Shown: positions 53,253 to 62,738, counted from the first letter of the stretch. The stretch is DNA of 64,000 bases from Ga0077555 sp033764055 (GCA_033764055.1 JANRJI010000120.1:1-64000); one strand, 5' to 3'. The notes: a model not told the origin generated them from the sequence alone. Translations and numbers: made by a program.

Positions 53253-54308
53253 TCAATCGGCGCGAGTCAGCCATGGCCACAGCCCTCTGCCGCCCGCCGC
53301 AGCTACCGCGCGGCCTATTTGGGTCTGCCAATGGACCTCGGACCCGAACTCGTTGCGCCAAGACCACAGCCGTCGCGTGGTATAGTGCAGAGCATGCTCC
53401 CGCGTGAAGCCCATGGCGCCGAAGGCGGCGTGGGCGATGTTGGCGGCCTTGCCGGCTGCCTCGCCCGTGCGGGACTTGGCGATCGCCACCGCCATCAGAT
53501 CCGGTGCGCTGGCGGAAGCCTCGATGGCGAGATCCGCAGCGGCGCCCGCCGCCGCAGCCTCCTCCGCGAGCTGGGCCATGAGATGCTGGACGGCCTGGTG
53601 CTTGGCGATCGGCCGGCCGAACTGGATGCGGTCGTTGACCCAGGTCAGGGAGTGGTCGAGCGCGGCCGAGAGAGCACCCGAGAGTTGCACTGCCCGAACC
53701 AGTGCACCCTCGACAGCGACGATCGCGTCGGCATCGGCGACCGGAGCGCGCGCCACGAGCCGCGCCCGGGCGAGATCGATCGTATCGCTCGGCTCACCGG
53801 CGATGTTGCTGCCCCGGGCGGCAACGGCCTCACGGGCATCGACCAGATGGAGATGGCTCAACGTCGCCACCAAGACATGACCGGAGCTGCGGCCATAGGG
53901 CACGCTCTTGGCCGTGCCGGCGAGCTTGCCGTCGGCAAACGTCGGCAGCGGACCCGCGCCCGGTGGCGCCAGCGTCATCGCGCCCTCGGGGGCCGCGATG
54001 CCGGCGCGAGTCAGCACCCGGCGGGCGATAATCGTCTCGGCGACCGGCACCGGGAGGGCGTGGTAGCCGGCACGGCGCACCAACTCCATCGCATCGGCGA
54101 AGGCCACGTCGTCGTCTCCGCCAGCACCGATAGCCGTAATGCCGGCCTCCTCAAGCGCCTTCCAAAGCGGTGCGGCAACAAAGCCTTCCGCGCCGCCGGC
54201 CCTGCCTCCGCTGGCCCTTTCGTCGGCCGCCTCTCGGACGGCGATTGTGACCGTGTCCTCGACAATCCGGTCGAGGGTTCGAAGCATCTCGTCGCGCATC
54301 TCGCTCAT
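53253..54308 (-). CDS. Acyl-CoA dehydrogenase family protein, short (351 residues)
   Basis: A short acyl-CoA dehydrogenase. The C-terminal four-helix domain is clear (DRIQFGRPIAKHQAVQHL near 230-247 and AHAAFGAMGFTREHAL near 303-318), but the middle beta-domain is compressed: the FAD-contacting segments seen in the neighbour (such as SEPDTGSD) are missing. Such short partners form alpha2-beta2 heteromers with a full-length dehydrogenase in steroid side-chain and related pathways. It follows the full-length gene across a spacer made of four 40-bp repeats. Confidence 0.85.
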   Translation of the reverse strand: MSEMRDEMLRTLDRIVEDTVTIAVREAADERASGGRAGGAEGFVAAPLWKALEEAGITAIGAGGDDDVAFADAMELVRRAGYHALPVPVAETIIARRVLTRAGIAAPEGAMTLAPPGAGPLPTFADGKLAGTAKSVPYGRSSGHVLVATLSHLHLVDAREAVAARGSNIAGEPSDTIDLARARLVARAPVADADAIVAVEGALVRAVQLSGALSAALDHSLTWVNDRIQFGRPIAKHQAVQHLMAQLAEEAAAAGAAADLAIEASASAPDLMAVAIAKSRTGEAAGKAANIAHAAFGAMGFTREHALHYTTRRLWSWRNEFGSEVHWQTQIGRAVAAAGGRGLWPWLTRAD

Positions 54309-54320
54309 TGTATTCTCCTT

Positions 54321-54475
54321 GCGCCTTCGGATGCCCACCAGCATCCGGCGCGTCTCCTTTGCGCCTTCGGATGCCCACCAGCATCCGGCGCGTCTCCTCT
54401 GCGCCTTCGGATGCCCACCAGCATCCGGCGGGTCTCCTTTGCACCTTCGGATGCCCACCAGCATCCGGCGGGGTC
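54321..54475. repeat. Four 40-bp tandem repeats, each with an internal hairpin
   Basis: Copies begin at 54321, 54361, 54401 and 54441, exactly 40 bp apart, the last being 35 bp. Each has the palindrome GGATGC-CCACCA-GCATCC and differs at only one to three positions. They fill almost the whole 165-bp spacer between the two acyl-CoA dehydrogenase genes. Because 40 is not a multiple of three, they are not a coding repeat. There are no spacers, so this is not a CRISPR array. Confidence 0.92.
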
Positions 54476-55625
54476 AGCGAAGGCCGAGGCCGCGCGCGAT
54501 CATGCCGCGCAGGATCTCGCGCGTGCCGCCCCGGATCGAGTAGGACACGCACTGCATCTGCGAGAGCTGTTGGAGGTCGGCGTAGCCATTGGCCCCGACC
54601 ATGCCCCTCGGCTCGATCGGGAGCACGCGGCGGACGACCTCGGGGATTTCCTGCTCGAACGTGGTGCCGAGGTCCTTGACGAGCGCGGCCTCCGTCACCG
54701 GCGACTTACCTTCGTTCAGCATGCCGGCTATGGACACCGACATCCGCCGCAATGTGGCGAGATTGGCAACCAGGCGGCCGACCTCTGCTGCCGCCATCGG
54801 CTCGGGATCAGGCCCGAGCTCGCTCACAGCCTCGACGAGCAGCGGATACGTCGACATGAACCGGTCCGGTCCCGACCGCTCGAATGCCAGCTCTGAGACG
54901 ACCATGTCCCAGCCGCGGCCTTCGCCGCCGACCGTCATGTCCTCCGGCACGAAAACATCGTCGAAGGTGACCTCGTTGAAGTCATGGCCGCCGTAGAGGT
55001 TGTAGATCGGCCGAACGGAAATGCCCGGCGACTTCACGTCGACGATGAACTGGGTCAACCCATGATGGCGCTGCTCGGGCGAACCGGAGGTGCGCACGAG
55101 GGCGATCAGATAGTGGGCGCGGTGCGCATAGCTCGTCCACACCTTGCGCCCCGTGATACGCCAGCCGCCCTCGGCCTTAACCGCCCGCGTCTTCACGCTC
55201 GCCAGATCGGAGCCGGTGTCCGGCTCGCTCATGCCGATGGCGAAGTAGCATCGGCCAGCAGCGATCTCAGGCAGGATCGTCCTCTTGGCGCGCTCGCTGC
55301 CGTGCCGCAGGATTTGCGGGCCCGACTGGCGCTCGCCGATCCAGTGGGCCATCACTGGCGCGCCAGCGGCGAGCAGCTCCTCGATCACCACGAAGCGCTC
55401 GAGTGACGAACGCTCGCCGCCACCGTACTCCCTGGGCCAGGTCATGCCGAGCCAACCGCGCTCTCCGACTTTTCGCGAGAATGCGGGATCGGCCTCGACC
55501 ATGGCCCCGACGGTGGGCGAGAAGCCGCCGGTGGCGATCTCCTCGTCGAGAAAGGCGCGGACCTCGGCCCTGAGCCTTCTCGCCTCGGGCGGCATGGTGA
55601 CGGGCTCGAAGGTGAACTGCGGCAT
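54474..55625 (-). CDS. Acyl-CoA dehydrogenase, full length (383 residues)
   Basis: A full-length acyl-CoA dehydrogenase. Landmarks are the N-terminal helical domain (ARRLRAEVRAFLDEEI), the FAD/substrate segment GMSEPDTGSDLASVKTRA, the WTSYAHRAHYLIALVRT strand, and the C-terminal GGTREILRGMIARGLGL. It catalyses the FAD-dependent alpha-beta desaturation of an acyl-CoA. The C-terminal GGTxEI form, without the YEGT glutamate, is that of the CaiA/FadE28-29-like groups. The stop sits at the edge of the repeat array; the short dehydrogenase follows it. It is divergent from the quinone reductase. Confidence 0.92.
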   Translation of the reverse strand: MPQFTFEPVTMPPEARRLRAEVRAFLDEEIATGGFSPTVGAMVEADPAFSRKVGERGWLGMTWPREYGGGERSSLERFVVIEELLAAGAPVMAHWIGERQSGPQILRHGSERAKRTILPEIAAGRCYFAIGMSEPDTGSDLASVKTRAVKAEGGWRITGRKVWTSYAHRAHYLIALVRTSGSPEQRHHGLTQFIVDVKSPGISVRPIYNLYGGHDFNEVTFDDVFVPEDMTVGGEGRGWDMVVSELAFERSGPDRFMSTYPLLVEAVSELGPDPEPMAAAEVGRLVANLATLRRMSVSIAGMLNEGKSPVTEAALVKDLGTTFEQEIPEVVRRVLPIEPRGMVGANGYADLQQLSQMQCVSYSIRGGTREILRGMIARGLGLR

Positions 55626-55730
55626 GGGCGGCTCTGCAGGCTGCGGTTGGGCTGCGGGAAGTATGACGTTGTCCGGCCGAGCGACAAGGGCCAAATTGTC
55701 CGGACAACGGCCATCAGCAGGGGCGGCGGA

Positions 55731-56720
55731 ATGCGTGCAGTCTGGTACGAGAGAACGGGACCCGCAGACAATGTGCTGATCGTCGGCGAGCAGCCGATGC
55801 CCGAGCCGGCGCCGGGCGAGGCTCGCATCCGGCTGATGGCCTCCGGCGTCAATCCAGCGGACTGCTACCGGCGGGCCGGCTCCGGCTATCGCATGGAGGC
55901 TCCACTGGTCATCGCCCACAGCGACGGCGCCGGCGTGGTCGACAAGCTCGGACCGGGCGTCTCGCATCTGGCCGAGGGCGAGCGGGTCTGGCTCTACAAC
56001 GGACAACGGAACGGCAGGACGCACGGCACAGGCGCGGAGTACATCGCACTCGACGCCGATCTCGTGACGGCGCTGCCCGACACCGTGCCCATCGAGGCCG
56101 GCGCCTGCCTCGGGATACCGTGCATGACGGCGCACCGATGCGTGCTCGGATCAGGGCCGGTCGAGGGCCAGTGGGTGCTGGTGACCGGCGGTGGCGGGGC
56201 GGTCGGCAACTATGCCATCCAGCTCGCCAAGTGGGCCGGCGCGAAAGTGATCGCCACCGCCGGGCGCGGCTGGCAGGCAGAGGACGCGCGCCGTGCCGGG
56301 GCCGACATCGTGCTCGATCGCGACGACGAGAATCTCGCGGCGAGGATTCTCGCCGAGACAGAAGAGGCCGGCGCCAACCGGATCGTCGACGTCGATTTCG
56401 GCGGGAACATCGACTGGACCAAGGACGCCGTGGCGGCGAACGGCGTCATCGCGGCCTATGCGACGCGCGGCAATCCCGCACCTGAGGTGCCGTTTCAGCT
56501 CCTGATGCGCAAGAACGTGACGATCCAGGGCGTCCTGCTGCCGACCACGCCGCACGCGGCGAGAAAGCGGGCGCAGACAGATATCCTGCGATGGCTCAAG
56601 GAAGCGCCGCGACTGCATCGCGTCGTGGGGCCGTTCCCGCTCGAGGAGACGGCGTCGGCGCACATGGCGGTCGAGGCGGGCGGCAAACGAGGCACCGTGG
56701 TCGTCGCGCCGCAGATGTAA
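55731..56720 (+). CDS. NADPH:quinone oxidoreductase, zinc-independent MDR family
   Basis: A 329-residue medium-chain dehydrogenase/reductase of the quinone-oxidoreductase type. The N-terminal GroES-like domain (MRAVWYERTGPADNVL) lacks the zinc cysteines, and the nucleotide-binding domain has VLVTGGGGAVGNYAIQLAKWAGAKV. It reduces quinones or enoyl compounds with NADPH. The start at 55731 has GGCGGCGGA upstream. It leads a plus-strand series with the MmgE/PrpD gene (101 bp downstream) and the GNAT gene, divergent from the dehydrogenase pair. Confidence 0.9.
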   Translation: MRAVWYERTGPADNVLIVGEQPMPEPAPGEARIRLMASGVNPADCYRRAGSGYRMEAPLVIAHSDGAGVVDKLGPGVSHLAEGERVWLYNGQRNGRTHGTGAEYIALDADLVTALPDTVPIEAGACLGIPCMTAHRCVLGSGPVEGQWVLVTGGGGAVGNYAIQLAKWAGAKVIATAGRGWQAEDARRAGADIVLDRDDENLAARILAETEEAGANRIVDVDFGGNIDWTKDAVAANGVIAAYATRGNPAPEVPFQLLMRKNVTIQGVLLPTTPHAARKRAQTDILRWLKEAPRLHRVVGPFPLEETASAHMAVEAGGKRGTVVVAPQM

Positions 56721-56821
56721 TGGAACGCCGCGTCAACCCCGGCACAGGTGAAGCTTACGACCGGCCGCGGGGCGTTACGCGGCCCAGAGGCGACAATAGC
56801 GCGAGGAGAAAGCCAGAGCCG

Positions 56822-58192
56822 ATGACCTTGGACCAGAGCCCCACAGCCGTTCTCGGCGCGTTCGCCGCCCGCCTCCGCTACGAGATCCTGCCGCCCGCCG
56901 TCGCCGCGCAGGCGTGCGACATCATACTCGATACGCTCGGCTGCGGCATTGCCGCGTGGCGCGACGATCGCGAGAAGGCCGAGGTTGCACGCGGCCTCGC
57001 CCGCTCGTTCAGGGCCGAGCCTCGCGCCCTGATCTGGGGCGCGGCCGGGGAGCGGACCGACGCGGCCCTGGCGGCCCTCGCCAATGGCATGCTCGCCAAC
57101 GCCGCCGATTTCGACGACACCCACAAGCGCGCGCTGCTGCACACGGGGTCGGTGGTCGTGCCTCCGGCGCTGGCGCTCGCCGAGGAACGCGGGCTGACAG
57201 GTGCGGAGATCGTCTGCGCCGTCACCGCCGGCTACGAGGTGGCAGCTCGCGTCGGCATGGCGGTGATGCCGACGCACTATCGCTTCTGGCACTCGACGGC
57301 GACCAACGGAACGTTCGGCGCGGCGGCAGCCTCGGCCTCTGCACTCGGGCTGTCGGCCGAGCAGGCGCGCATGGCGCTCGGCTTCGCCGGAACCCAAGCG
57401 GCGGGGCTCAACACATTCTTCTCCTACGGTGACATGACGAAGAGCCTGCATCCGGGCAAAGCGTCGTTCAACGGCATCGTATCGGCGCGGCTCGCCGAGA
57501 TCGGCGGCACCAGCCCGCCGACGATGCTCGAGCACGAGAAGGGCTACATCAACGCTTTCTCGCTGGAGCCGAAGACCGACGCACTGACCAACGGGCTCGG
57601 CACAACGTGGGAGATCCTGGAGAACGGGTTCAAATACTTCCCGTCGATCCTGGCGAGCCACGCGCCGATCCAGGCGACGCTCGACGTCGTCAGACGGCAC
57701 GACATCAAGCCCGCGGAGATCGCGCGCATCGTCAACGAGACCTACTCGACGGTGAAGTCGCATTTCTCGGAGAAGGTGGTGACGACCGGCATGGGCGCCC
57801 GCGTCTCGGTGCCCTACTGCTGCGCGGTGGCGGCCGTGGACCGGGCCGTCGGGCAGGCGCAGTTCACGCATGACCGCGTCGTGCGCGAGGACGTGCAGCG
57901 GGTGCTCGCCGTCACCGATGTCGTGGCAGTGGACGCGCTCACCGCTCAATATCCGGCGAAATTCCCGGCGCGGGTGACAGTGACGCTGAAGGACGGCCGC
58001 AACTTCACGAGCCAGCGCGACTATCCGAAGGGCGATCCGCAGGAGCCGCTTTCTCCCGCCGAGATCGAAGCCAAGTTCCTCGACAATGCCGCGGCGCGCT
58101 ATTCCACTCGCGAGGCGAGAGAGATCGTCGCTCTGGTGCGCGGGCTCGGGCAGATCGGTGATCTGCGCGAGCTGTGGCGGGCCTTGTCGTAA
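56822..58192 (+). CDS. MmgE/PrpD family protein
   Basis: A 456-residue protein of the MmgE/PrpD family, which includes 2-methylcitrate dehydratase and itaconate decarboxylase-like enzymes. The opening LGAFAARLRYEILPPAVAAQACDIILDTLGCGIAAW, the NAADFDDTHKRALLHTGSVVVPPALALAE and the HPGKASFNGIVSARLAEIG segments are typical. No 2-methylcitrate cycle gene is next to it, so the substrate is open. The start at 56822 is the family N-terminus; AGGAGAAAG lies about 12 bases upstream. Confidence 0.9.
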   Translation: MTLDQSPTAVLGAFAARLRYEILPPAVAAQACDIILDTLGCGIAAWRDDREKAEVARGLARSFRAEPRALIWGAAGERTDAALAALANGMLANAADFDDTHKRALLHTGSVVVPPALALAEERGLTGAEIVCAVTAGYEVAARVGMAVMPTHYRFWHSTATNGTFGAAAASASALGLSAEQARMALGFAGTQAAGLNTFFSYGDMTKSLHPGKASFNGIVSARLAEIGGTSPPTMLEHEKGYINAFSLEPKTDALTNGLGTTWEILENGFKYFPSILASHAPIQATLDVVRRHDIKPAEIARIVNETYSTVKSHFSEKVVTTGMGARVSVPYCCAVAAVDRAVGQAQFTHDRVVREDVQRVLAVTDVVAVDALTAQYPAKFPARVTVTLKDGRNFTSQRDYPKGDPQEPLSPAEIEAKFLDNAAARYSTREAREIVALVRGLGQIGDLRELWRALS

Positions 58193-58268
58193 GGGATGGT
58201 TGTGCGGCCGTGGCCGGAGGCGTCGCGCAGGCTCCCTCCGCTACGGCCCTCGTCAGGGGTCAGCTGCG

Positions 58269-59054
58269 ATGTTCGGGGCAGGTCAGGTGGGAGCAACCGC
58301 AGCGATCGAGCTGGCTGCCATCGAGAGAGCCGCCGTGCGAGGCTGGCCGGCGCTCGAGACAAGACGCATCGACGGCTGGGTTGCCCGGTCGTCGTCCGGT
58401 GGATCTGTCCGCGCGAATACAGTGTCGGCGCTCGATTATGTCGGCACCGATCTCGACGCCTCGATTGAGGCCGTCGTATCGTTCTATCGGCAGCGTGGCG
58501 CCGTCGCGCGCTTCACGATCACCGAGGTCGACCGGCCGGAGGGCCTCGATGCGGCCCTCGCGGAGCGAGGCTGGGCTCGCCAAGGCGACCACGTCACGAT
58601 GGCAAAGCCGATCGGATCGCTGGCGATACCGGGGCGGTCGTCGGCGACGACGCTCACGGTCGTGCATCACGAGGCGCCGACCGCCGATTGGATGGCGGTC
58701 TACCTGGGAGGCTTGACGGGAGGCCGACGAGAGGTGGCACCGCGGCTGGTTGCCGGTGTGCCAAAGCCTTGCACCTTTGTCTCCTGCCTGCGCGACGGGA
58801 GGGTGATTGCCAGCGGTCTATCGGTGCTCGATGGGGGGCTAGCCTCGGTGCAGTGCATGGCAACGCTGCCGACGGCCAGACGGTTAGGAGCGGCGAGGGT
58901 CATCCTCGCCGCCATCGAGGACTGGGCAGGAGCAACGGGCGCACTCCGCCTTTATCTGCAAACCGACAGCGACAACGCGGCTGCGATCAGTCTTTACGTC
59001 TCTGCGGGTTTTTCAGTCGCCGGCCGATATCACGTCCGCGAGCTGCCGACCTGA
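58269..59054 (+). CDS. GNAT-family N-acetyltransferase
   Basis: A 261-residue protein whose C-terminal half is a GNAT domain: GGLASVQCMATLPTARRLGAARVILAAIEDWA carries the acetyl-CoA pyrophosphate loop (RRLGAA) and LYLQTDSDNAAAISLYVSAGFSVAGRYHVRE is the last GNAT motif. The N-terminal half (about 1-130) is a degenerate GNAT-like segment. The substrate is unknown. The start at 58269 was chosen among several; GTCAGCTGCG upstream gives no decisive ribosome site. It is 76 bp downstream of the MmgE/PrpD gene. Confidence 0.82.
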   Translation: MFGAGQVGATAAIELAAIERAAVRGWPALETRRIDGWVARSSSGGSVRANTVSALDYVGTDLDASIEAVVSFYRQRGAVARFTITEVDRPEGLDAALAERGWARQGDHVTMAKPIGSLAIPGRSSATTLTVVHHEAPTADWMAVYLGGLTGGRREVAPRLVAGVPKPCTFVSCLRDGRVIASGLSVLDGGLASVQCMATLPTARRLGAARVILAAIEDWAGATGALRLYLQTDSDNAAAISLYVSAGFSVAGRYHVRELPT

Positions 59055-59233
59055 AGCCGCACCGATGTGCCGCGCAGGGGTCAATGCCGCGCATGATGTA
59101 CATGCCGCCGGGTGATCCCCGCCTCGCGTCGATGCGTGGATCGCCGGCGTCGCGGCTGGCGTGAATGGAGCGGCCGGCGAAGGTGCCCGTCATGCGGACA
59201 AGGTCGTCGCCGCCGCGCGGCCGCGCATTACGC

Positions 59234-60793
59234 CTACACCACCACCTCGATCAGATAGGGACCCTTCGACCTGAGCCCCGCATCGAGCGACTTGGCGAGC
59301 CCGGCACAATCCGTAACGCGCGCGGCCTCGACGCCCATGCCGCGCGCGATCCCGACCCAGCCGATATCCGGTCGGCCGAGCGACAGCATATCCACAGCGC
59401 GCGGGCCGGGATTGCGCACGCCGACATTGGTCAGCTCGCCTCGCAGGATGTTGTAGGAGCCGTTGGCGAAGATCATCACCGTGATGTCGAGGCCTTCCCG
59501 CGCCATCGTCCACAGCGACTGCACCGTGTACATGGCGCTGCCGTCGCCGATCATGGCAATCACCTTGCGGTCCGGGCACGCGATCGCCGCGCCGATGGCC
59601 ACCGGCATGCCGTAGCCGATCGAGCCGCCGCGGTTGTTGATCCAGTCGTGCGGCGGCGCGCCGGCAGTCTCGGGAAAGAACTCACGTCCTGTGGTGACGC
59701 TCTCGTCGACGATGATGGCGCCCTCCGGGATCTTAGCCCCGAGGATCGGGGCGATGGTCACGGGGGAGATGGCGCCATCCGGGATCGCAGGGCGGCGAGG
59801 CGCCGCGACGTGAGCGGGAGCCACGCCCGTAGCGCCGAGCTCGTCGGCGAGCGCGGCCAGGGCCGCCTCCATGTCCTCGTCGGTCCCGGCGAGCCTCGTG
59901 GATCTGGCGTCCTTCGGCATCAGCAGGCTCGGCTTGTCCGGGTAGGCGAAGAATGCCACCGGCTCGCGCGCACCGACCAGCACGAGGTCCCCGGCCGCTT
60001 TCATGACGCCGAGCGCACGATCGACGACATACGGTATGCGCTCGACCTGAACGCGCCCCGCACCGCGCTCGAGACGCGTGTTGGCGCCCTCTGTGAGGAT
60101 GCCGCATCCGGTCTTCGCTGCGATGCGGCCGGCGAGCGCGAGGCACCGCTCGCGCAGGGCCGCGCCGCCCATCAGCAAAGTCGCGCGCTTGCCGCTGCGC
60201 AGCATGGCGGCCGCAGACTTCACCGCTTCCTCGGAGACCTTCGGCGGCGCGGTTGCTGGAGCCGCCTCGGCAACGCCGTCGGCGGGACCCCAAGCGGTGT
60301 CGGCGGGCAGTATTAGGGTCGCGATCTGGCCGGGCGTCTGTCGTGCGGCCTCGATGGCGAGCGCCCCGTCGGCGGCAATCCTGCGGCTGTCAGGCGACGT
60401 CTTCACCCAGTGCGACATCGGCCGGGCCACGCCCTCGATGTCGGAGGTCAACGGGGCATCGTAGGCGATATGGTAGGTAGCGTGCTCGCCGACGATGTTG
60501 ACGATACCGGAGCTGGCCTTCTTGGCGTTGTGCAGGTTGGCGAGGCCGTTGGCGAGACCCGGGCCAAGATGCAACAGCGTCGATGCCGGCTTGTCGAGCA
60601 TGCGATAATAGCCATCGGCCGCTCCGGTGACGACGCCCTCGAACAGTCCCAGCACGCAGCGCATGCCGGGCACGTGATCGAGCGCGGCGACGAAATGCAT
60701 CTCGGAGGTGCCGGGATTCGTGAAGCAAACGTTCACGCCGCCCGCCAGCAGTGTGCGCACCAGGCTTTCCGCCCCATTCATCTCGGCTGCCAT
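59234..60793 (-). CDS. Acetolactate synthase-like thiamine-diphosphate enzyme
   Basis: A 519-residue ThDP enzyme of the acetolactate synthase/benzoylformate decarboxylase group. The N-terminal CFTNPGTSEMHFVAALD, the cofactor-activating Glu in GLFEGVVTGAADGYYRM, and the ThDP-Mg motif GDGSAMYTVQSLWTMAREG with a downstream Asn are present. It lacks a partner small subunit, and its length and GTSEMHF wording set it apart from anabolic IlvB, so it is probably a catabolic carboligase or decarboxylase. ATGs at 60820 and 60781 are possible starts. It stands alone on the minus strand. Confidence 0.88.
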   Translation of the reverse strand: MAAEMNGAESLVRTLLAGGVNVCFTNPGTSEMHFVAALDHVPGMRCVLGLFEGVVTGAADGYYRMLDKPASTLLHLGPGLANGLANLHNAKKASSGIVNIVGEHATYHIAYDAPLTSDIEGVARPMSHWVKTSPDSRRIAADGALAIEAARQTPGQIATLILPADTAWGPADGVAEAAPATAPPKVSEEAVKSAAAMLRSGKRATLLMGGAALRERCLALAGRIAAKTGCGILTEGANTRLERGAGRVQVERIPYVVDRALGVMKAAGDLVLVGAREPVAFFAYPDKPSLLMPKDARSTRLAGTDEDMEAALAALADELGATGVAPAHVAAPRRPAIPDGAISPVTIAPILGAKIPEGAIIVDESVTTGREFFPETAGAPPHDWINNRGGSIGYGMPVAIGAAIACPDRKVIAMIGDGSAMYTVQSLWTMAREGLDITVMIFANGSYNILRGELTNVGVRNPGPRAVDMLSLGRPDIGWVGIARGMGVEAARVTDCAGLAKSLDAGLRSKGPYLIEVVV

Positions 60794-61044
60794 TGCGGGG
60801 TCATCCTTCGGTTGGATCATCTGGCCGCGCACGTTGCGTCGGCTCACGCCAGCCAGTCTAGGCAGCCTTCGGGAGCCTCGCCAGCAGGAGTCTGTGACGG
60901 CGCAAGCCTAGCCAGTGGCAGCGAGACGGCGGCTGCCCCGCCGTGGGTGGATGGGCCGCGTCGACGACCGCGTCTACGAACTCTCGCACTCGCGGGCGGA
61001 CTGAAATAGGATGGTCATCGCCTTCAAGGAGAGGGAGTCCACGA

Positions 61045-61266
61045 ATGCCACCGCTGATTGCGGCCGTGATCGCCGGAGCCGGGCTTTACGCGGGCTTCCG
61101 TCTCGCCCGCAAGGTGATCGAGAACTTGAGCTTGGACCGGCAGACGGGGAACGCCGACTGCCCCGCATCGCACGACGAGCCCGGCATCGTCGTCGAGAAG
61201 CACCTGGGCACACTGGAACGAGATCCTGTGACGGGTGTCTACCGTCCAAGCTCGCCTTCGCACTGA
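61045..61266 (+). CDS. Small hypothetical membrane protein
   Basis: A 73-residue protein with one hydrophobic helix (about residues 3-17, LIAAVIAGAGLYAGF) and a charged C-terminal tail with EKHLGTLERDPVTGVYRP. It is preceded by an excellent ribosome site (AAGGAGAGGGAG), which supports it as a real gene. The function is unknown; short proteins of this form occur in other Hyphomicrobiales. Confidence 0.7.
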   Translation: MPPLIAAVIAGAGLYAGFRLARKVIENLSLDRQTGNADCPASHDEPGIVVEKHLGTLERDPVTGVYRPSSPSH

Positions 61267-61468
61267 CGCACGTTCTTGCCCGCACCGGGTCGACGGTCCC
61301 GCGCCACCGGTCAACAATGTGTTGCGCTGCAAGGGCAATCGGCCCCCGTGCAGGCTACGGCTCCTTAACCAAGCTCACGTCGCCGCCCCTTTGGAAAAGA
61401 GTTCATTCACTCGGCTCGTATTTGATCGCCATGGACGCATCGATCCGTGACGTGTGAGGCGTAGTGCA

Positions 61469-62038
61469 ATGAGTCGAGCTGAGCAGAATGTGGCCGGCAA
61501 TGCCGAAGGGCGTCGCCCGGGGCTTCTTGCGCGCTGGCATCGCGATGCGAGGGGCGTCACGGCGGTCGAGTTCGCCATGGTTGCCATGCCATTCCTGATG
61601 ATGCTGTTCGGCATCATCGGCGTCGGCCTTTACTTCTTCACGACCTTCACACTGGAGAATGCCGTCGAGCAGGCCTCGCGCCTCTTGCGCACCGGCCAGG
61701 CGCAGGTCGCCAACTACACCGCCGATCAGTTCAAGGCGAAGGTTTGCGAGTACGTGCCCGGCCACATCGATTGCGTCGGCAAGGTCCGCGTCAACGTCAA
61801 GAGCTACGCCGACACCACCAACATCACGGCCGACAGCCTGCCGCGCTGCCTCAATAACGGCGGCCTCTCGAACGCCAGCGAGTTCGACATGGGCGGCGCC
61901 AGCGAGGTGGTGCTGGTGTGGGTCTGCTACGAGTGGGATCTGGCCGGCAAGATCCCCTTCCTGAGACTAGGCGACATGTCGAACGGCTCGCGCCTGATCC
62001 AGGCGACGACGGTGTTCCGCTCCGAGCCCTTCAACTGA
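61469..62038 (+). CDS. TadE/TadG-family pilus assembly protein
   Basis: A 189-residue TadE-like pseudopilin-related protein. A short basic N-terminus leads to the signature GVTAVEFAMVAMPFLMMLFG, where the Glu next to the hydrophobic helix is the TadE mark, followed by a periplasmic domain with several Cys. Such proteins are part of the Flp/Tad pilus system; the ATPase and secretin genes are not in the window. The start at 61469 has GTGAGGCG upstream. A second member follows 64 bp later. Confidence 0.9.
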   Translation: MSRAEQNVAGNAEGRRPGLLARWHRDARGVTAVEFAMVAMPFLMMLFGIIGVGLYFFTTFTLENAVEQASRLLRTGQAQVANYTADQFKAKVCEYVPGHIDCVGKVRVNVKSYADTTNITADSLPRCLNNGGLSNASEFDMGGASEVVLVWVCYEWDLAGKIPFLRLGDMSNGSRLIQATTVFRSEPFN

Positions 62039-62102
62039 TGCTGCCTGGCCGACGCCGCCCCGGCGGCGCGGTCGGTCCATATCGAGAATCAGGAGCCAGA
62101 AA

Positions 62103-62738
62103 ATGCGCAACCTCGTGAAGCATGCTCGCCACCGCACGATGGCCGGAGTCGGCAGGCTCGTGCGCCGACTCGCTCATGACAAGGGTGGCATGGCGGCGGT
62201 CGAGTTCGCCATGATCGTCCCGATGATGTTCTTCCTGCTGGTGGGTGCGGTCGAGTTCAGCCAAGCCCTGACCGTCGACCGGCGCGTCACACAGGCGGCG
62301 TCCTCCACGGCCGATCTGATTGCGCGGGCGCCGAGCCAGGGGCTATCGGTATCGCAAGTCGACAGCGAGTTGAGGATCATCGAGCAGCTGATCGAACCCT
62401 ACGAGCTGACGCAGCTGACGGTGAAGATCGTCAGCGTCAAGGCGAACGCCGTGGCCGGCAACCCGGCCGCCCTGAACTATGTCGTCGACTGGTCGCGCGA
62501 CAATCGCGGCGGCACGCCCTACGCAAGAAATGCGACTTACAACGGCATCCCTGCCGGCCTGCTGGTCGCCGGGGAGAGCGTGATTGTCGCCGAGGCGAGC
62601 TACAATTACACCCCGCTGATCTTCAAGGTGTTCATCGAGAGCGCCTTCGACCTGTCGGAAAAGTTCTACCTGAAACCGCGCAATGCGAGCTGTGTGCACC
62701 TCCAGCCCGTCAACTGCGTCACCGGCGGCAGCATCTGA
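62103..62738 (+). CDS. TadE/TadG-family pilus assembly protein, second copy
   Basis: A 211-residue TadE/TadG-like protein. The segment GGMAAVEFAMIVPMMFFLLVGAVE has the same Glu-plus-hydrophobic-helix signature as its neighbour, followed by VDRRVTQAASSTADLIARA and a periplasmic domain ending with a Cys pair (NASCVHLQPVNC). The two genes are probably co-transcribed and act together in Flp pilus assembly. The start has CAGGAG nine bases upstream. Confidence 0.9.
   Translation: MRNLVKHARHRTMAGVGRLVRRLAHDKGGMAAVEFAMIVPMMFFLLVGAVEFSQALTVDRRVTQAASSTADLIARAPSQGLSVSQVDSELRIIEQLIEPYELTQLTVKIVSVKANAVAGNPAALNYVVDWSRDNRGGTPYARNATYNGIPAGLLVAGESVIVAEASYNYTPLIFKVFIESAFDLSEKFYLKPRNASCVHLQPVNCVTGGSI

Noticed and set aside
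54321..54475. Possible CRISPR array
   Set aside because: The units are directly adjacent with no spacers, and no cas gene is present.
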